A stretch of 64,000 nt of DNA from Sphingobacterium oryzagri (GCF_028736175.1 NZ_CP117880.1:3224001-3288000), one strand, 5' to 3'; positions 41,539-51,599 are shown, numbered from the stretch's first letter. Notes: generated by a model from the sequence alone, not told the origin. Numbers and translations are program-made.

Positions 41539-42861
41539 TTATTCTGATTCGGGTATAACAGCCCATATCACATTTGCAGCATCATCGGCAACCAGCATAT
41601 AATTTTTGGTAAACACCACAGCCGCCGGTCTTCCGTGCACTTCCTTTTTATCTTTATCGGCAATAAAACCGGTAAGAAAATTTTCGATTTTACCAGCAGG
41701 CTTACCGTCACGGAATGGAACGAACGCCACCTTATAACCTTCAAATTCAGATCTGTTCCACGAACCGTGCTGTCCAATGTAAGCACCCGTCTTAAATCCG
41801 TCTATCTTGTTGAAAGACAAGCCAAGCGAAGCCGTATGTGCGCCCAAAGCAAAGTCTGGCTTGAGCGAATTTGGCAAATTATCTGGCATGCTATCTTTCC
41901 AGCGCGGCTCTTGGTTCATGCCCCAATAGTAATAAGGCCAACCGTAAAATTTACCTTCCTGCACCGATGTGATATAATCAGGCACCAGCTGATCGCCAAG
42001 CTTATCACGCTCGTTGACAGCGGTCCACAGGTGGCCGGTATGAGGCTCGATATCCATTCCTACTGGATTACGAATACCATGCGCAAAAATTTGCTCAGCA
42101 GATCCGTCAGGATTTACCTCCAGAATAGCTGCACGTCTAACTTCATTTTCCATACCGTTCTCACCTACGTCACTTCCAGAACCAATTGATATCAGAATTT
42201 TGTCTCCCGTCTGATTACTGATGATATTCCGCGTCCAATGGTTGTTGTAACCTCCAGCAGGAAATTGAACTATTTTTTCACCCGCAGTTGCTTTCAACTC
42301 GCCGCTTTTCGAATCGTAGCCGTAGCGCACCAATCCATCTGTATTGGCAACATAAAACTGTTCATTCAGAATAAGCATACCGTAGGGTTGCTTCAAGCCG
42401 GAAAGGAACACTTTTTTTCCATCCGCTCGTCCATCCGCATCATTATCCTGGAAAACCAAAATCTCGTCAGGGCTAGCACTTCGGTATATATTTCGGGCGT
42501 TTAAATAGTCGTCGCTCTGGTCACGTTCTTCGGTGCGCGACTGGGCGACAAAAACACGGCCATCCGCTGCTACATATATATTTCTCGGACTATTCAGTCC
42601 TTCCGCAAAGCGAACTACTTTATACCCGGCCGGAGCAACTGGCGCTTCACCCTCTTTCCAACCGACGATTACGGCGTATTTGTTTATTGAAGGCGTAGCA
42701 AACGGTTCTTGAAGATCGACAGTTTTCCCATACTCTGCTTCTTCTCTTGATGCCGTCGTTGATTGCCCACTACTTGCTTCATTCTTATTCATGGAGCCAC
42801 AACTGAACATCACCAATGGCAATAGACCGGAGGCTAATGTTAACGTAAAATTTATTTTCAT
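41539..42861 (-). CDS. PQQ-dependent sugar (sorbosone-type) dehydrogenase-like lipoprotein
   Basis: A 440-residue lipoprotein (MKINFTLTLASGLLPLVMFSC) with a six-bladed beta-propeller of the soluble aldose sugar / sorbosone dehydrogenase family. Markers: RFAEGLNSPRNIYVAADGRVFVAQ near 85, VFQDNDADGRADGKKVFLSGLKQPYGM near 135, NNHWTRNIISNQTGDKILISIGSGSDVGENG near 205, FAHGIRNPVGMDIEPHTGHLWTAVNERD near 258 and YIGQHGSWNRSEFEGYKVAFVPF near 370. The R-N-P-x-G and H-G-S-W-N-R blocks form the cofactor and Ca sites in the family. Substrate not predictable. Lies 151 bases downstream of the aldo/keto reductase gene on the same strand. Confidence 0.9.
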   Translation of the reverse strand: MKINFTLTLASGLLPLVMFSCGSMNKNEASSGQSTTASREEAEYGKTVDLQEPFATPSINKYAVIVGWKEGEAPVAPAGYKVVRFAEGLNSPRNIYVAADGRVFVAQSRTEERDQSDDYLNARNIYRSASPDEILVFQDNDADGRADGKKVFLSGLKQPYGMLILNEQFYVANTDGLVRYGYDSKSGELKATAGEKIVQFPAGGYNNHWTRNIISNQTGDKILISIGSGSDVGENGMENEVRRAAILEVNPDGSAEQIFAHGIRNPVGMDIEPHTGHLWTAVNERDKLGDQLVPDYITSVQEGKFYGWPYYYWGMNQEPRWKDSMPDNLPNSLKPDFALGAHTASLGLSFNKIDGFKTGAYIGQHGSWNRSEFEGYKVAFVPFRDGKPAGKIENFLTGFIADKDKKEVHGRPAAVVFTKNYMLVADDAANVIWAVIPESE

Positions 42862-43012
42862 ATCTTTAATTTTAAATAATATTAAATCACTTTTCGTAAG
42901 TTAATTCGCGCTAGCCGCTTACCTTTAGCAGATCAGATTTCATAATTACCGTGATAAACGTGCCGATAGCACGTATAGATTTTGGTTTCTTTCAACTTGT
43001 GCATTATCCCCT

Positions 43013-44089
43013 TTACACAATCTGGTTTCGCATCACGCGTTCAGCTTCGGCTAAAAAGGATGATTCAGCAGGATCAATCCGATCCATATGCGTCGTGATA
43101 CGGTGCCAATACGGATAGCGCGGATTTTGCGCGGAGACATCCGTAATTTGCTGGGTGTGCTCAGCAGAAAGTGTCAAATCGGTGGTGGCCAAATTATCCT
43201 TCATCTGTTGCTCATCGGTTGAGCCTACGATTATACCCGTTATCGCAGGTCTGTTTTTCAGCCAAGCCAGGCAAACCCGCGCAGGCGAAACCGCTAGTTC
43301 TTCCGCTATGTTCAGTAAAACTTCTGATATACGCATGGCGCGGTCAATATCGTGCATATAGGGTTCTGTCCAACGTGCTTCGGTCTGCAAAAAGTCTTGC
43401 GGAACAGGTTTTCCCTGGCGTAGCCGCCCGGCCATGGCACCTTTTGCTAAAGGACTCCAAATAATGGTGCCCACCTGCTGATCGATCGCTGCGGGAAGCA
43501 ATTCGTATTCCGCATCTCTACTTTCCGGTGAATAATGTATTTGCTGGGCAATCGGACGAATCAAACTTTTTAGATCTGCCACATAAAGCGTTTTGGTTAA
43601 TTGCCAACCCGTGTAGTTGGATGTACCGATATACCTTACTTTTCCTGAACGGACGAGATTCGTCAATGCCTCCAATGTTTCATCAATTGGTGTGAGCCCA
43701 TCCCAATTATGCATTTGGTAAAGATCAATATAGTCTGTACCAAGTCGCTTTAAACTTGCTTCACAAGCGCTTATCAAATGATGCCGCGAAGCGCCACTTT
43801 CATTTTTTCCGTTTCCGGTCGGGTTACGCCCTTTCGATGCAAGTATAATATCTTTGCGAACCGTTCCTAAAGCTTCTCCCAAAATCGTTTCCGAGCGCCC
43901 CTGCCCATACAAGTCTGCAGTATCCACCATGTTGACGCCAGCATCAAATGCAATATTCAGTATTTTCTTCGCCTGATCAACGAGCTCCTTTTTTGACTGA
44001 CTGCCATCCGCATGGCCGCCAAAACTACTCGTACCTACAATTATTTCTGAAATCAGTAAGCCAGACTGGCCCAAAGGTTGATATTTCAT
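43013..44089 (-). CDS. Aldo/keto reductase
   Basis: A 358-residue NADPH-dependent (beta/alpha)8 oxidoreductase. The catalytic tetrad can be placed: Asp56 and Tyr61 in MVDTADLYGQGRSE, Lys86 in ILASKGRN, His127 in LYQMHNWDGL. The C-terminal cofactor block GIIVGSTDEQQMKDNL is also present. Slightly longer than usual owing to the C-terminal extension HMDRIDPAESSFLAEAERVM. Similar to the YajO/PdxI-like AKR group. It may act on a carbonyl produced in the same pathway as the adjacent sugar dehydrogenase, but this is only proximity. Confidence 0.93.
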   Translation of the reverse strand: MKYQPLGQSGLLISEIIVGTSSFGGHADGSQSKKELVDQAKKILNIAFDAGVNMVDTADLYGQGRSETILGEALGTVRKDIILASKGRNPTGNGKNESGASRHHLISACEASLKRLGTDYIDLYQMHNWDGLTPIDETLEALTNLVRSGKVRYIGTSNYTGWQLTKTLYVADLKSLIRPIAQQIHYSPESRDAEYELLPAAIDQQVGTIIWSPLAKGAMAGRLRQGKPVPQDFLQTEARWTEPYMHDIDRAMRISEVLLNIAEELAVSPARVCLAWLKNRPAITGIIVGSTDEQQMKDNLATTDLTLSAEHTQQITDVSAQNPRYPYWHRITTHMDRIDPAESSFLAEAERVMRNQIV

Positions 44090-44271
44090 ATCGTAAAACA
44101 GATTTTGATTTTAACCACCAATAGCTACTTCGATTTGGTATGGTATCTTTTTTAAGAACAGCGTATGGAAAAATAAGTTTTTAAGAAACTTATATAGATT
44201 TAAATATACCGTTAAACATCTATTTTGTAATTTTCAGGAAATTATCGATATCGTAGGCCCTATGCAGCAAG

Positions 44272-44305
44272 AAAAGCTCCACTAATTTTTATAAGTGGAG
44301 CTTTT
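44272..44305 (-). terminator. Terminator of the phytase operon
   Basis: AAAAGCTCCACT (44272-44283) pairs over 12 bp with AGTGGAGCTTTT (44294-44305). On the minus strand it ends in TTTT, about 35 bases past the phytase stop. Confidence 0.82.
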
Positions 44306-44338
44306 AAGGAGTTGCCTGGCAAAGTCGGCAGGTCTAAT

Positions 44339-45391
44339 CTATTTTTTTAATCGTTGATCAATTTCTCGCCAGTCATAGTAATGAAAAACCTTGCCATTAC
44401 TCATCGCCACCAACATGCCCTTGGGAAACCGTTGCCCGAGGTTTATTGTGGTAATTTCCAGGCCATCGCACTCCACCGCTGAAATGGGAATCTCGGCAAT
44501 CAGCTCATGTTGATGCGGCGCATCTGGATTGCCTTGACGGGGATAGAGCATAATGGAGTTGTTCTGCTGATTAGACGCGACGATATAACCCGCGTCTGGA
44601 GCTGTTTTATAGATTGCCAGTCCCTCGTGGTCAGAAACAAATCCATGTTGCGCAAACAGGGAAAGTTCGGCATCACTATGTTGAGCCGGATCCGCATAAT
44701 ACTTACGGATACCCGTTTGCTCGTCTGAATAGTACACATACCCCAGTTCATTGTCGACCGTGATAGCTTCAATTTCCTTTTTTCCACTAAATTTACCAAA
44801 CGAACGAACTTTCTTGGCGCTTATGGTTCCGTCGGCATTTCCCTGGAGCTGATATTGCCATAAATATCGATCTGCTGGACCATTTTTGCGTCCTACGATG
44901 GCAAAAACAGCTTTATCAGCTGGTCTTGTATACAAAGAAATTCCCATTGGGCTGCGCTCTTTCTCGCCTTCAAAGACCGGTATACCACCACCGTCGATCA
45001 CTTCTAAATCGGGAAGTGAGAAAACACGGATCATATTCGTTCCGCGCTCGGTAGTCACGGCGATGTCCATGCGTTTACCATTTATCAAGAATCCTTGTAC
45101 AATGTCGACATTATTGGGTCGATTAAGCGGTATGCTCTTTTTTACGACCTTTCCCTCGAGATCAAAAACGAACAGTGCGCCTGCTTCGTTCTTGTCGGTT
45201 CCGATCACCAGGCTGCTGCTGGAATCCGTAGGATGTATCCAAATTGCAGGATCGTCGGTATCAAACGCGACTTGCTGCGTGATAACGCTGGGTTTAATAG
45301 CGTTAGGGTGTACAGCTGCCAATTTATCGGCCGAGCTGATGCAGGCTGAGACAGAAAAAACCAGGCAACTGTAACGTAATATGTTGTTCAT
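44339..45391 (-). CDS. Beta-propeller phytase (3-phytase-like) lipoprotein
   Basis: A 350-residue lipoprotein from the ATG at 45391 (MNNILRYSCLVFSVSAC, lipobox SAC); the frame extends 15 codons further without a signal. Beta-propeller phytase motifs are in order: DTDDPAIWIHPTDSSSS near 42, VIGTDKNEAGALFVFDLEGK near 62, LNRPNNVDIVQGF near 85, GKKEIEAITVDNELGYVYYSDEQTGIRKYY near 200, SDHEGLAIYKT near 250 and YIVASNQQNNSIMLY. The many Asp/Glu residues bind the Ca ions that activate the enzyme. It hydrolyses phytate (inositol hexaphosphate) at the cell surface. It is the last gene of an operon with a TonB-dependent receptor. Confidence 0.93.
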   Translation of the reverse strand: MNNILRYSCLVFSVSACISSADKLAAVHPNAIKPSVITQQVAFDTDDPAIWIHPTDSSSSLVIGTDKNEAGALFVFDLEGKVVKKSIPLNRPNNVDIVQGFLINGKRMDIAVTTERGTNMIRVFSLPDLEVIDGGGIPVFEGEKERSPMGISLYTRPADKAVFAIVGRKNGPADRYLWQYQLQGNADGTISAKKVRSFGKFSGKKEIEAITVDNELGYVYYSDEQTGIRKYYADPAQHSDAELSLFAQHGFVSDHEGLAIYKTAPDAGYIVASNQQNNSIMLYPRQGNPDAPHQHELIAEIPISAVECDGLEITTINLGQRFPKGMLVAMSNGKVFHYYDWREIDQRLKK

Positions 45392-45445
45392 CGTGTTAAC
45401 GTTGTGTTTTATATAGCTAGCTAAACGCCAGCCCATCTATTTTAA

Positions 45446-46735
45446 TTACTGTCCAGCAAAAGCGCCTACGTAGCTTGCTGCAGCTGGCGCCACATAATTC
45501 TTGCCCTTGATCAAAATACCCGTTGGAAAATTACGAACGATATCCGTTTTTCCTTTGCCCAACGCGGGCGATGAAGCCCTCAAGCGAAAGTCCCAGCTTT
45601 CGTCAAAAGTTGCATTAGTCATAGACGTCGTGAGCGGATAATTGACAAATAAAGGATCGTTAGCACCGGCGGTGGCACTACGCACCTCATTTTGTCCGAT
45701 AATGACATTCGCTTCATTCGCCTGAAACTGATCCACAGCTTGCTGATTGTTGCCGTAATAATAATTATTGGCATAAATGTTTCTAGCATCAGGCCCCGTA
45801 GGGCTATCATACTTAATACCGTAACGGTTATTAACCAGCAAATTATTATAAATCTCGGCGTGAATTTCTTTTTCTACCCAGATCGATCCACCCTTTGCGG
45901 TAGGTCTTCTCCAGCCGGCATTTAAGATGGTGTTATTATACGCCTTGATAAAACCTTGCGGGCTGCGATCACCCGAGTTGGATAGTTTAAGTGCATTGGT
46001 ATTCGGACTATATATTAAATTAAAGGCAATGTCTGCAACGACGCCCGATTTTGTGTTGATGGACTCGCCGCCTGATTCGCCCGTGGTGTAAAACTTGTTG
46101 TTGGCAATAATGGTTTTTCCTCCTTCCAGATAGAATGCATCGTCTTTAAAATGCCGTAAGGTGCAGTTGATCACGACAACTTTGGCATTGACATTCGAGG
46201 TCCACAGTGCCGGAACGTTTTGTCCCGCTGCAGCCTTGTAGTATTGGCCCAGTACCGAAGGCGATGCTTCGGTAGTTTCTCCGCCGCCATATTCTAAAAT
46301 GGTATGTTCCAATAATATTTCTTCACTGCTCGGCGCAGCCAGTAAACCTCCCCACAGGCCACCCAATGCATTGGCAGCCGTACGATCCGATTCTTTTACA
46401 CTGATCAGGATGGGATTTTCTGCCGTTCCCATCGCATAAAAACTTCCCTCGATCAATACTTCAGGCGCCACATTACTATCCATGATCACCGTCACGCCTT
46501 CTTCGATTGTTAAGCTCTGCCCTTTCGGCACCACGAGATGTCCTTTAACAAAGATCGTACTGCCTTTTCTCCAGGTGCCGGACACATTACCGGTCACATT
46601 TTCTTCCAGAGGCAAATGTTCCTGCGGAACCTCCACGATTGGATCATTTTTTGAACAAGATGTCATGGACGCCATGCTTCCCGCAGCGATAATGGCCGCG
46701 GACAATACAATTGATGATACTTTTTTCATTTTCAT
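45446..46735 (-). CDS. Right-handed parallel beta-helix lipoprotein
   Basis: A 429-residue lipoprotein (signal to TSCSKND, lipidated Cys about 27; the second ATG at 46729 is an alternative start). Residues about 55-420 show stacked beta-helix rungs: GSTIFVKGHLVVPKGQSLTIEEGVTVIM, ALGGLWGGLLAAPSSEEILLEHTILEYGG, KVVVINCTLRHFKDDAFYLEGG, IKAYNNTILNAGWRR and AEIYNNLLVNNRYGIKYDS. No pectate-lyase catalytic residues were recognised. It lies between the receptor (30-base gap) and the phytase gene, so it probably serves phytate or phytate-associated matrix binding; that is inferred. Confidence 0.85.
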   Translation of the reverse strand: MKMKKVSSIVLSAAIIAAGSMASMTSCSKNDPIVEVPQEHLPLEENVTGNVSGTWRKGSTIFVKGHLVVPKGQSLTIEEGVTVIMDSNVAPEVLIEGSFYAMGTAENPILISVKESDRTAANALGGLWGGLLAAPSSEEILLEHTILEYGGGETTEASPSVLGQYYKAAAGQNVPALWTSNVNAKVVVINCTLRHFKDDAFYLEGGKTIIANNKFYTTGESGGESINTKSGVVADIAFNLIYSPNTNALKLSNSGDRSPQGFIKAYNNTILNAGWRRPTAKGGSIWVEKEIHAEIYNNLLVNNRYGIKYDSPTGPDARNIYANNYYYGNNQQAVDQFQANEANVIIGQNEVRSATAGANDPLFVNYPLTTSMTNATFDESWDFRLRASSPALGKGKTDIVRNFPTGILIKGKNYVAPAAASYVGAFAGQ

Positions 46736-46765
46736 GCTATTTATAAATTAACGGTAAATAATGAT

Positions 46766-49516
46766 TTAAAAATCTACTCTTAGCCCGATCAGGAGCGAGC
46801 GCTGATAGCTATCTCGTTGAATTAGTGTTTCGCCGGATAAATCTTGGTAAGGAAGCCCGCCGTTGGTTGGTGCACTTTTTTGGAACACTTCCATCGGCGT
46901 ATTGAGTAAATTCTGCGCTTTCAGAAAGACAAACGTTCTTCTTTTTAACCTCTTCTCCAGCGAAGCGTCGAGCTGTAAAAAACCTTTCTGCCAATAATCG
47001 GCATCAACGAATTGCGCCACGGTGAAGATTCGTTCGCCGGTATAATTTGCGGTAAGCTGCGCATCAAACCCAGTTTTCGTGTCTTTATAAAGTGCCGAGA
47101 GGTTTCCTATATGTGCAGATTGACCAAACAGCGGCCGGGTTTGCGCTACATTTATCAATACAAAATCGCCGTTTTCATCCCGAATACGTTTGGACTTATC
47201 TGTCGTAATAGCCGAGTGCGTATACGTGTAATTTGCGCGTAAGCCAATTTTGTTGAAATACCTTGAAAAGTCGATCTCGAGGCCTAAGTTTTGTGCATCA
47301 CCAAAATTGCCTGGCGCATAGTATATATCCTGCCCGCGGATGGCATCAGCCTGTAACGTATATTCAATGGGATCTTTGATATGCTTGTAAAAAACGCCTA
47401 CCATCACAAGGTTAGTCGTAGACGAAAGCAGCTCATAGCGAAGATCGAAGTTATCGGCAATCGCACGTTTCAGATCAGGGTTGCCCCGTTCGGTGTAATC
47501 TTCGTTGAGAATAGTGTATGGCACGATCTCGAAGAAACCCGGTCTGTTTAACGAACGGTAGTAAGACGCGCGCAAGTTATTATTATGTTTTATTTTGTAT
47601 TTAAAATTTACGGACGGAAGGATATCAAAATAACGTTGCTCCCCATCTGGCAAGGTAGTGACGTACAGCATGTGAAAACCCTGTGACGTATGCTCGGCAC
47701 GCACGCCCGCGATAACGTCTACTTTTTCGCTTTTCCAGTCGAATTGGGTGTATCCAGCCCCTATTTGCTCAAATGCATCATAGGTCAATGGCGACGCATA
47801 AGACGGGCCGCCGAAGGTCCAGTTGATTTCATCGTAGCGTTCATAATCCTGTCCAAAAACCGGCTGTGGAATCGGTGTACGCATGATGTGCTCATTAAAG
47901 AAATTACTTCGTTGTTTGTCGCGGTACAAACCTCCAACCTTTATTTTTAACGGAGCTTCCCATAGTACGGATGCATATGTAAAATTGACCAAGGCGTTGA
48001 GATCACGATCACGATTATGCTCCCAACGTCTGCGGCCGCCAGCGGCATACGTTTCTGTGCGCTCAAAATTCGTCATTTGGCCCACGGTGGATACCGTCGT
48101 GTTGTCGGGCTGTTCGCTGGAAGCGTGCGAATAAACTAAGGACCAATCTGTGGATAAGCGAGTGCTCAGTCGGTGATCGCCTTGCAAGGTGCTATTGTAA
48201 ATTGCTTGTCGCGTAACGCGCGCGCGGGTTGAAAAAGACATATCCGCATGGCCTTCCGTCGGGTTGTAGCCGCCATATTGTAGGTTGATAGCGGCAATAT
48301 CGCGTACCTGCGCGTTTTTAAAATTCATGTAGGCGTTGTAAAAACGAAAACGGTGGCTGTCGTTTAGTCTGAAATCGACCTTCGCATGCAAACCGAGTCG
48401 CGTCTGCTGTTCAGAAAATTGACGTTCATTTAGTGCCGTCAAGGTAGATCTGGACTCGTCGCCCTCTCGCCGCTCATTAAACAGGATGCTGTTGCTCCCG
48501 CGGTATGTATTTTGAAAACTACCGGCAACCAACACGCCCAACCTGTTATCCATAAAGCGGTTTCCTAGCGTTAGTCCGCCGATTACATTGGGCAGTGGTC
48601 GACGCTCGCTGTAATGTAGCGGAACCGCGTTGAAATCGGCAGCCGTGGCCGTATAATCTGCGCCATAGCGTTCGAAAGGCGATTGTCGCGATACGCTTTG
48701 GTGCTGATAGCTTTTAAAGTCGCGATCCAGAAAGAGTTGGCTGTAGCCGGTTGCCAGGTTTGCCGCAAAAGTTTTCGCTGCCGGAGCATCTTTCATCAGC
48801 ATATTGATCGCGCCACCAATCGCATCACCTTCCATATCGGCTGTCAACGACTTGTAAACCTCCAGGCGATCCAAAAGCTCGCTGGGAAAAATATCTAACG
48901 GCACGTACCGGTACCTATTATCCGGACTGGAAATCTTAACGCCATTTACCAACGTGTAATTATAACGTTTGTCCATGCCGCGAAGTATGGCGTGCTGTCC
49001 ATCGCCATTGCTATTCCGCTCCAGAGAAACACCTGATATACGTTGTACGGCGTTAGCAACCGTAAGATCAGGAGAAAGTTGAATAGCTCTTCCCGATAGC
49101 GTATTAATTACCTGACTGGCCGACAACTCGCGCAGGCGTGCGACCTGTTCGCTGGATGCTTGCTGCGCGCCATTGACCACCACCTCATCTAAATTTTGAG
49201 CAGCATTTGCCAGCGATAGTTGCAGCGACACAGGCTGATCTTTTGTTACCGATACCGGAATCTGAATCGCTTGGTAATGCTGATACGTTATTTTTACCTC
49301 GTAGCTCCCTTCGGCTAACTTATGAAAAGAGAAACCACCGTTAAGACCGGTGCTAACAGATTGGCCATTGCTTAAGCTAACTGTTGCGCCGACAACAGGC
49401 TCGCCCGTGCCACGGTCTACCACGTTTCCACTAATACTTTGAGCCTTCAACCCCCATGCTACAGAAGCGACGAAGACAAGCATCAGACATATAAATTTTC
49501 TGCAATTAACATACAT
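46766..49516 (-). CDS. TonB-dependent receptor of the phytase operon
   Basis: A 916-residue outer-membrane receptor, signal peptide about 1-26. A carboxypeptidase-regulatory-like domain spans about 28-108 (GNVVDRGTGEPVVGATVSL). A TonB-box-like DEVVVNG leads to the plug (about 125-235, LSPDLTVANAVQRISGVSLER, HAILRGMDKRYNYTLVNGVKI, DAIGGAINM). The barrel includes NPDLKRAIADNFDLRYELL and ends RSLLIGLRVDF. It is not SusC-like: no SusD partner, and the plug has the classical siderophore/vitamin receptor style (TonB-Xanth-Caul type). Import of phytate or its metal complex or products is the simplest reading. Confidence 0.94.
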   Translation of the reverse strand: MYVNCRKFICLMLVFVASVAWGLKAQSISGNVVDRGTGEPVVGATVSLSNGQSVSTGLNGGFSFHKLAEGSYEVKITYQHYQAIQIPVSVTKDQPVSLQLSLANAAQNLDEVVVNGAQQASSEQVARLRELSASQVINTLSGRAIQLSPDLTVANAVQRISGVSLERNSNGDGQHAILRGMDKRYNYTLVNGVKISSPDNRYRYVPLDIFPSELLDRLEVYKSLTADMEGDAIGGAINMLMKDAPAAKTFAANLATGYSQLFLDRDFKSYQHQSVSRQSPFERYGADYTATAADFNAVPLHYSERRPLPNVIGGLTLGNRFMDNRLGVLVAGSFQNTYRGSNSILFNERREGDESRSTLTALNERQFSEQQTRLGLHAKVDFRLNDSHRFRFYNAYMNFKNAQVRDIAAINLQYGGYNPTEGHADMSFSTRARVTRQAIYNSTLQGDHRLSTRLSTDWSLVYSHASSEQPDNTTVSTVGQMTNFERTETYAAGGRRRWEHNRDRDLNALVNFTYASVLWEAPLKIKVGGLYRDKQRSNFFNEHIMRTPIPQPVFGQDYERYDEINWTFGGPSYASPLTYDAFEQIGAGYTQFDWKSEKVDVIAGVRAEHTSQGFHMLYVTTLPDGEQRYFDILPSVNFKYKIKHNNNLRASYYRSLNRPGFFEIVPYTILNEDYTERGNPDLKRAIADNFDLRYELLSSTTNLVMVGVFYKHIKDPIEYTLQADAIRGQDIYYAPGNFGDAQNLGLEIDFSRYFNKIGLRANYTYTHSAITTDKSKRIRDENGDFVLINVAQTRPLFGQSAHIGNLSALYKDTKTGFDAQLTANYTGERIFTVAQFVDADYWQKGFLQLDASLEKRLKRRTFVFLKAQNLLNTPMEVFQKSAPTNGGLPYQDLSGETLIQRDSYQRSLLIGLRVDF

Positions 49517-49736
49517 ATTCGTTTCAGATTTGTGAAGGCAAAAATGGTTTTACCGTTTCACGCAAACGAATTTCTGGCTGTACAAAAAGGAAACAGGTGA
49601 TACTGTCAGGGCAACAAAATGTATACAGCTGTTCAGGATACAATATAACCAACTAGAAAACAACAACTTAAACAACACACCAAACGCCATTAAGCTTTCG
49701 TTAACCGCAAATTAAAAAGAAGTAAACAAAAAAGAT

Positions 49737-51356
49737 CTATAAGTTTTGGAGAAATGTTGTGAGATTCTCTTGCTGCTCAAGGTTTAGTTTTTTTCTCAAA
49801 CGATACCGCGCGACACGCGCGCTATCTATCGAGATACCCAATAAGCTTGCAATCTCTTCCGTGGAAAAATTCATCTTTAGCAAGGCCACCAGGCGCAGGT
49901 CACTTGCTTTAAGATCTGGGCTATGCTCTTTAAGGCGGGCATAAAAATCGCCGTGTACTTTTTCCGCGGCCACACGAAAATCTTTCCAATACTTATCGTT
50001 GTTAAAGCTTTGGTTTATCTGTGATAGAATGCGCTTCAACGACCGCCTATTGTCTCGTTTATCGTCGCTAATCAACGCTGCCAATTCCTTTTTCAGCGAT
50101 TCTAAAAATTGGTTTTTCTGAATGACATACAACGTATTTGAGGTCAATTCCTGCCTTTTGAGCTCCAACTCTTTCTTTAAAGATTGTTCAGAAAGCGCTT
50201 TGTTTTCCAGCTCCACTTTAATCAACTTGTTTTGGGTTTCGAGCAGGTCTTTGTCGATCTTACGGAGTTTTCGCTCGTTTTTAATCTTAGATCTTTGCGA
50301 GCGGTACATAACAAAAGCAACTAAAAAGATAGCTAGCAAAACGGTCATACTTATTTTCCTGACATTGTTTAAGCGCAGTATCTCGTCTTCCTTTTCTTCC
50401 ATATCGTACAATACCTGGAAAAAGGAAATTTGCAAACTATTCTCTCTGGAATAAAGCTTACGCGCAAATTCACGACTTTTTTCCAAATACAGAAATGCGC
50501 TATCGTTATTTCCCAGTAAGTTATGTGCCTTCCCAATGTCGCGGTAAGCGCTTTCCATTTGATACAGCTCATTTAGTTGCTCGGCAAGCTGAAGCGCCTT
50601 GCGCGTTTCGACCAAGGCTTGTTGATAGGCTCCGGTTTTTCTGTGCACGTCTCCGATATTATTGAGTACCTCGATCTTTTGCAGTTTGTTATCGGTCTGC
50701 GCGTACAATTCCAGTGCGAAAACGAAATGCTCGGTTGCTTTTTTATAATCGGCTTTGTCTTCGTAAATACTGCCCAGATTTTCATGAATCTTTGCCAATC
50801 CATTTTTATTGTCAGTTTGCTGGTAAAGCGCCAAAGCCGCATGTTGGTAATAAAAAGCACTATCGTATTGCCCCTGCTTTTCGTAAAGATGACCTAACTT
50901 GCCGTTGGTATCAGCGATCCCATCTTTATCTTGCAAGCTTTGATAGATCTTCATGGCTGCGCGGTAAGTCACAAATGCCTTGGCAGGTTGTTGATTGTAA
51001 TAGTACAAAATGCCAATATCGTCAAGCAATTCCGCTTCCTTTTTTCTGTCCCCGGTATTTTTGTAAAGCTGTAAAGATTTATGGTAGTCGGCCAATGACT
51101 GTGGGTAATTTCCAAGATGAAAAGCAATTTCGCCCATAGCTTGTAATGCGTCAGCCGCCACGGCATAGGCATCGTGCTCCTTCGCGTGCTCGTAAATGGT
51201 TTTTAGTTGGAGATAAGCAGAGTCTGGTCGCAATCGCAGTTCCTGGCTAACCAGATCTAATTGAGCTTTTAATTTCTCGCCGTGTTGCGCAAAACAAGGT
51301 AGACCGTAAATTAAAGCAAGCTTAAGAATCAGGATAATAGTACAGGCGCGCATCAT
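49737..51356 (-). CDS. Membrane-anchored TPR regulator with C-terminal LuxR-like HTH
   Basis: A 539-residue protein: signal peptide (about 1-23), seven or so TPR motifs in the periplasm (about 35-310, for example QAMGEIAFHLGNYPQSLADYHKSLQLYKN and ENLGSIYEDKADYKKATEHF), one membrane helix (ISMTVLLAIFLVAFVMYRS, about 337-355), a long cytoplasmic coiled coil (about 358-430) and a helix-turn-helix at about 490-530 (LRLVALLKMNFSTEEIASLLGISIDSARVARYRLRKKL). It therefore can join an outside signal to DNA in one chain. Located 220 bases upstream of the receptor gene on the same strand; probable regulator of the phytase operon, inferred from position. Confidence 0.88.
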   Translation of the reverse strand: MMRACTIILILKLALIYGLPCFAQHGEKLKAQLDLVSQELRLRPDSAYLQLKTIYEHAKEHDAYAVAADALQAMGEIAFHLGNYPQSLADYHKSLQLYKNTGDRKKEAELLDDIGILYYYNQQPAKAFVTYRAAMKIYQSLQDKDGIADTNGKLGHLYEKQGQYDSAFYYQHAALALYQQTDNKNGLAKIHENLGSIYEDKADYKKATEHFVFALELYAQTDNKLQKIEVLNNIGDVHRKTGAYQQALVETRKALQLAEQLNELYQMESAYRDIGKAHNLLGNNDSAFLYLEKSREFARKLYSRENSLQISFFQVLYDMEEKEDEILRLNNVRKISMTVLLAIFLVAFVMYRSQRSKIKNERKLRKIDKDLLETQNKLIKVELENKALSEQSLKKELELKRQELTSNTLYVIQKNQFLESLKKELAALISDDKRDNRRSLKRILSQINQSFNNDKYWKDFRVAAEKVHGDFYARLKEHSPDLKASDLRLVALLKMNFSTEEIASLLGISIDSARVARYRLRKKLNLEQQENLTTFLQNL

Positions 51357-51599
51357 AGGTCAATATTACCAAAAATACTAACGCTGCTATGTTAATTTTT
51401 TATTAAGACTTTTTTGTGCTCCAACGTAAAAATTTCTCTTTTGGTATTTTACCTGATCAACCTCTTAGATCCTGATACGCCAACGGACGCTTTGCGATTT
51501 TTGCCGCTGTCACTTGCCGTATTGTATTTTGCAAAGATTACTGTTGCCGCTGCAAAACAAAGATCGCCAAACCAATTTTGTTGGATATAGCGCCAACAT

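Noticed and set aside
41635..42189. 184-codon plus-strand frame
   Set aside because: Antisense shadow of the well-supported sugar dehydrogenase gene; no signal or domain.
44886..45374. 162-codon plus-strand frame
   Set aside because: Antisense to the phytase gene; composition follows the codon bias of the real gene.
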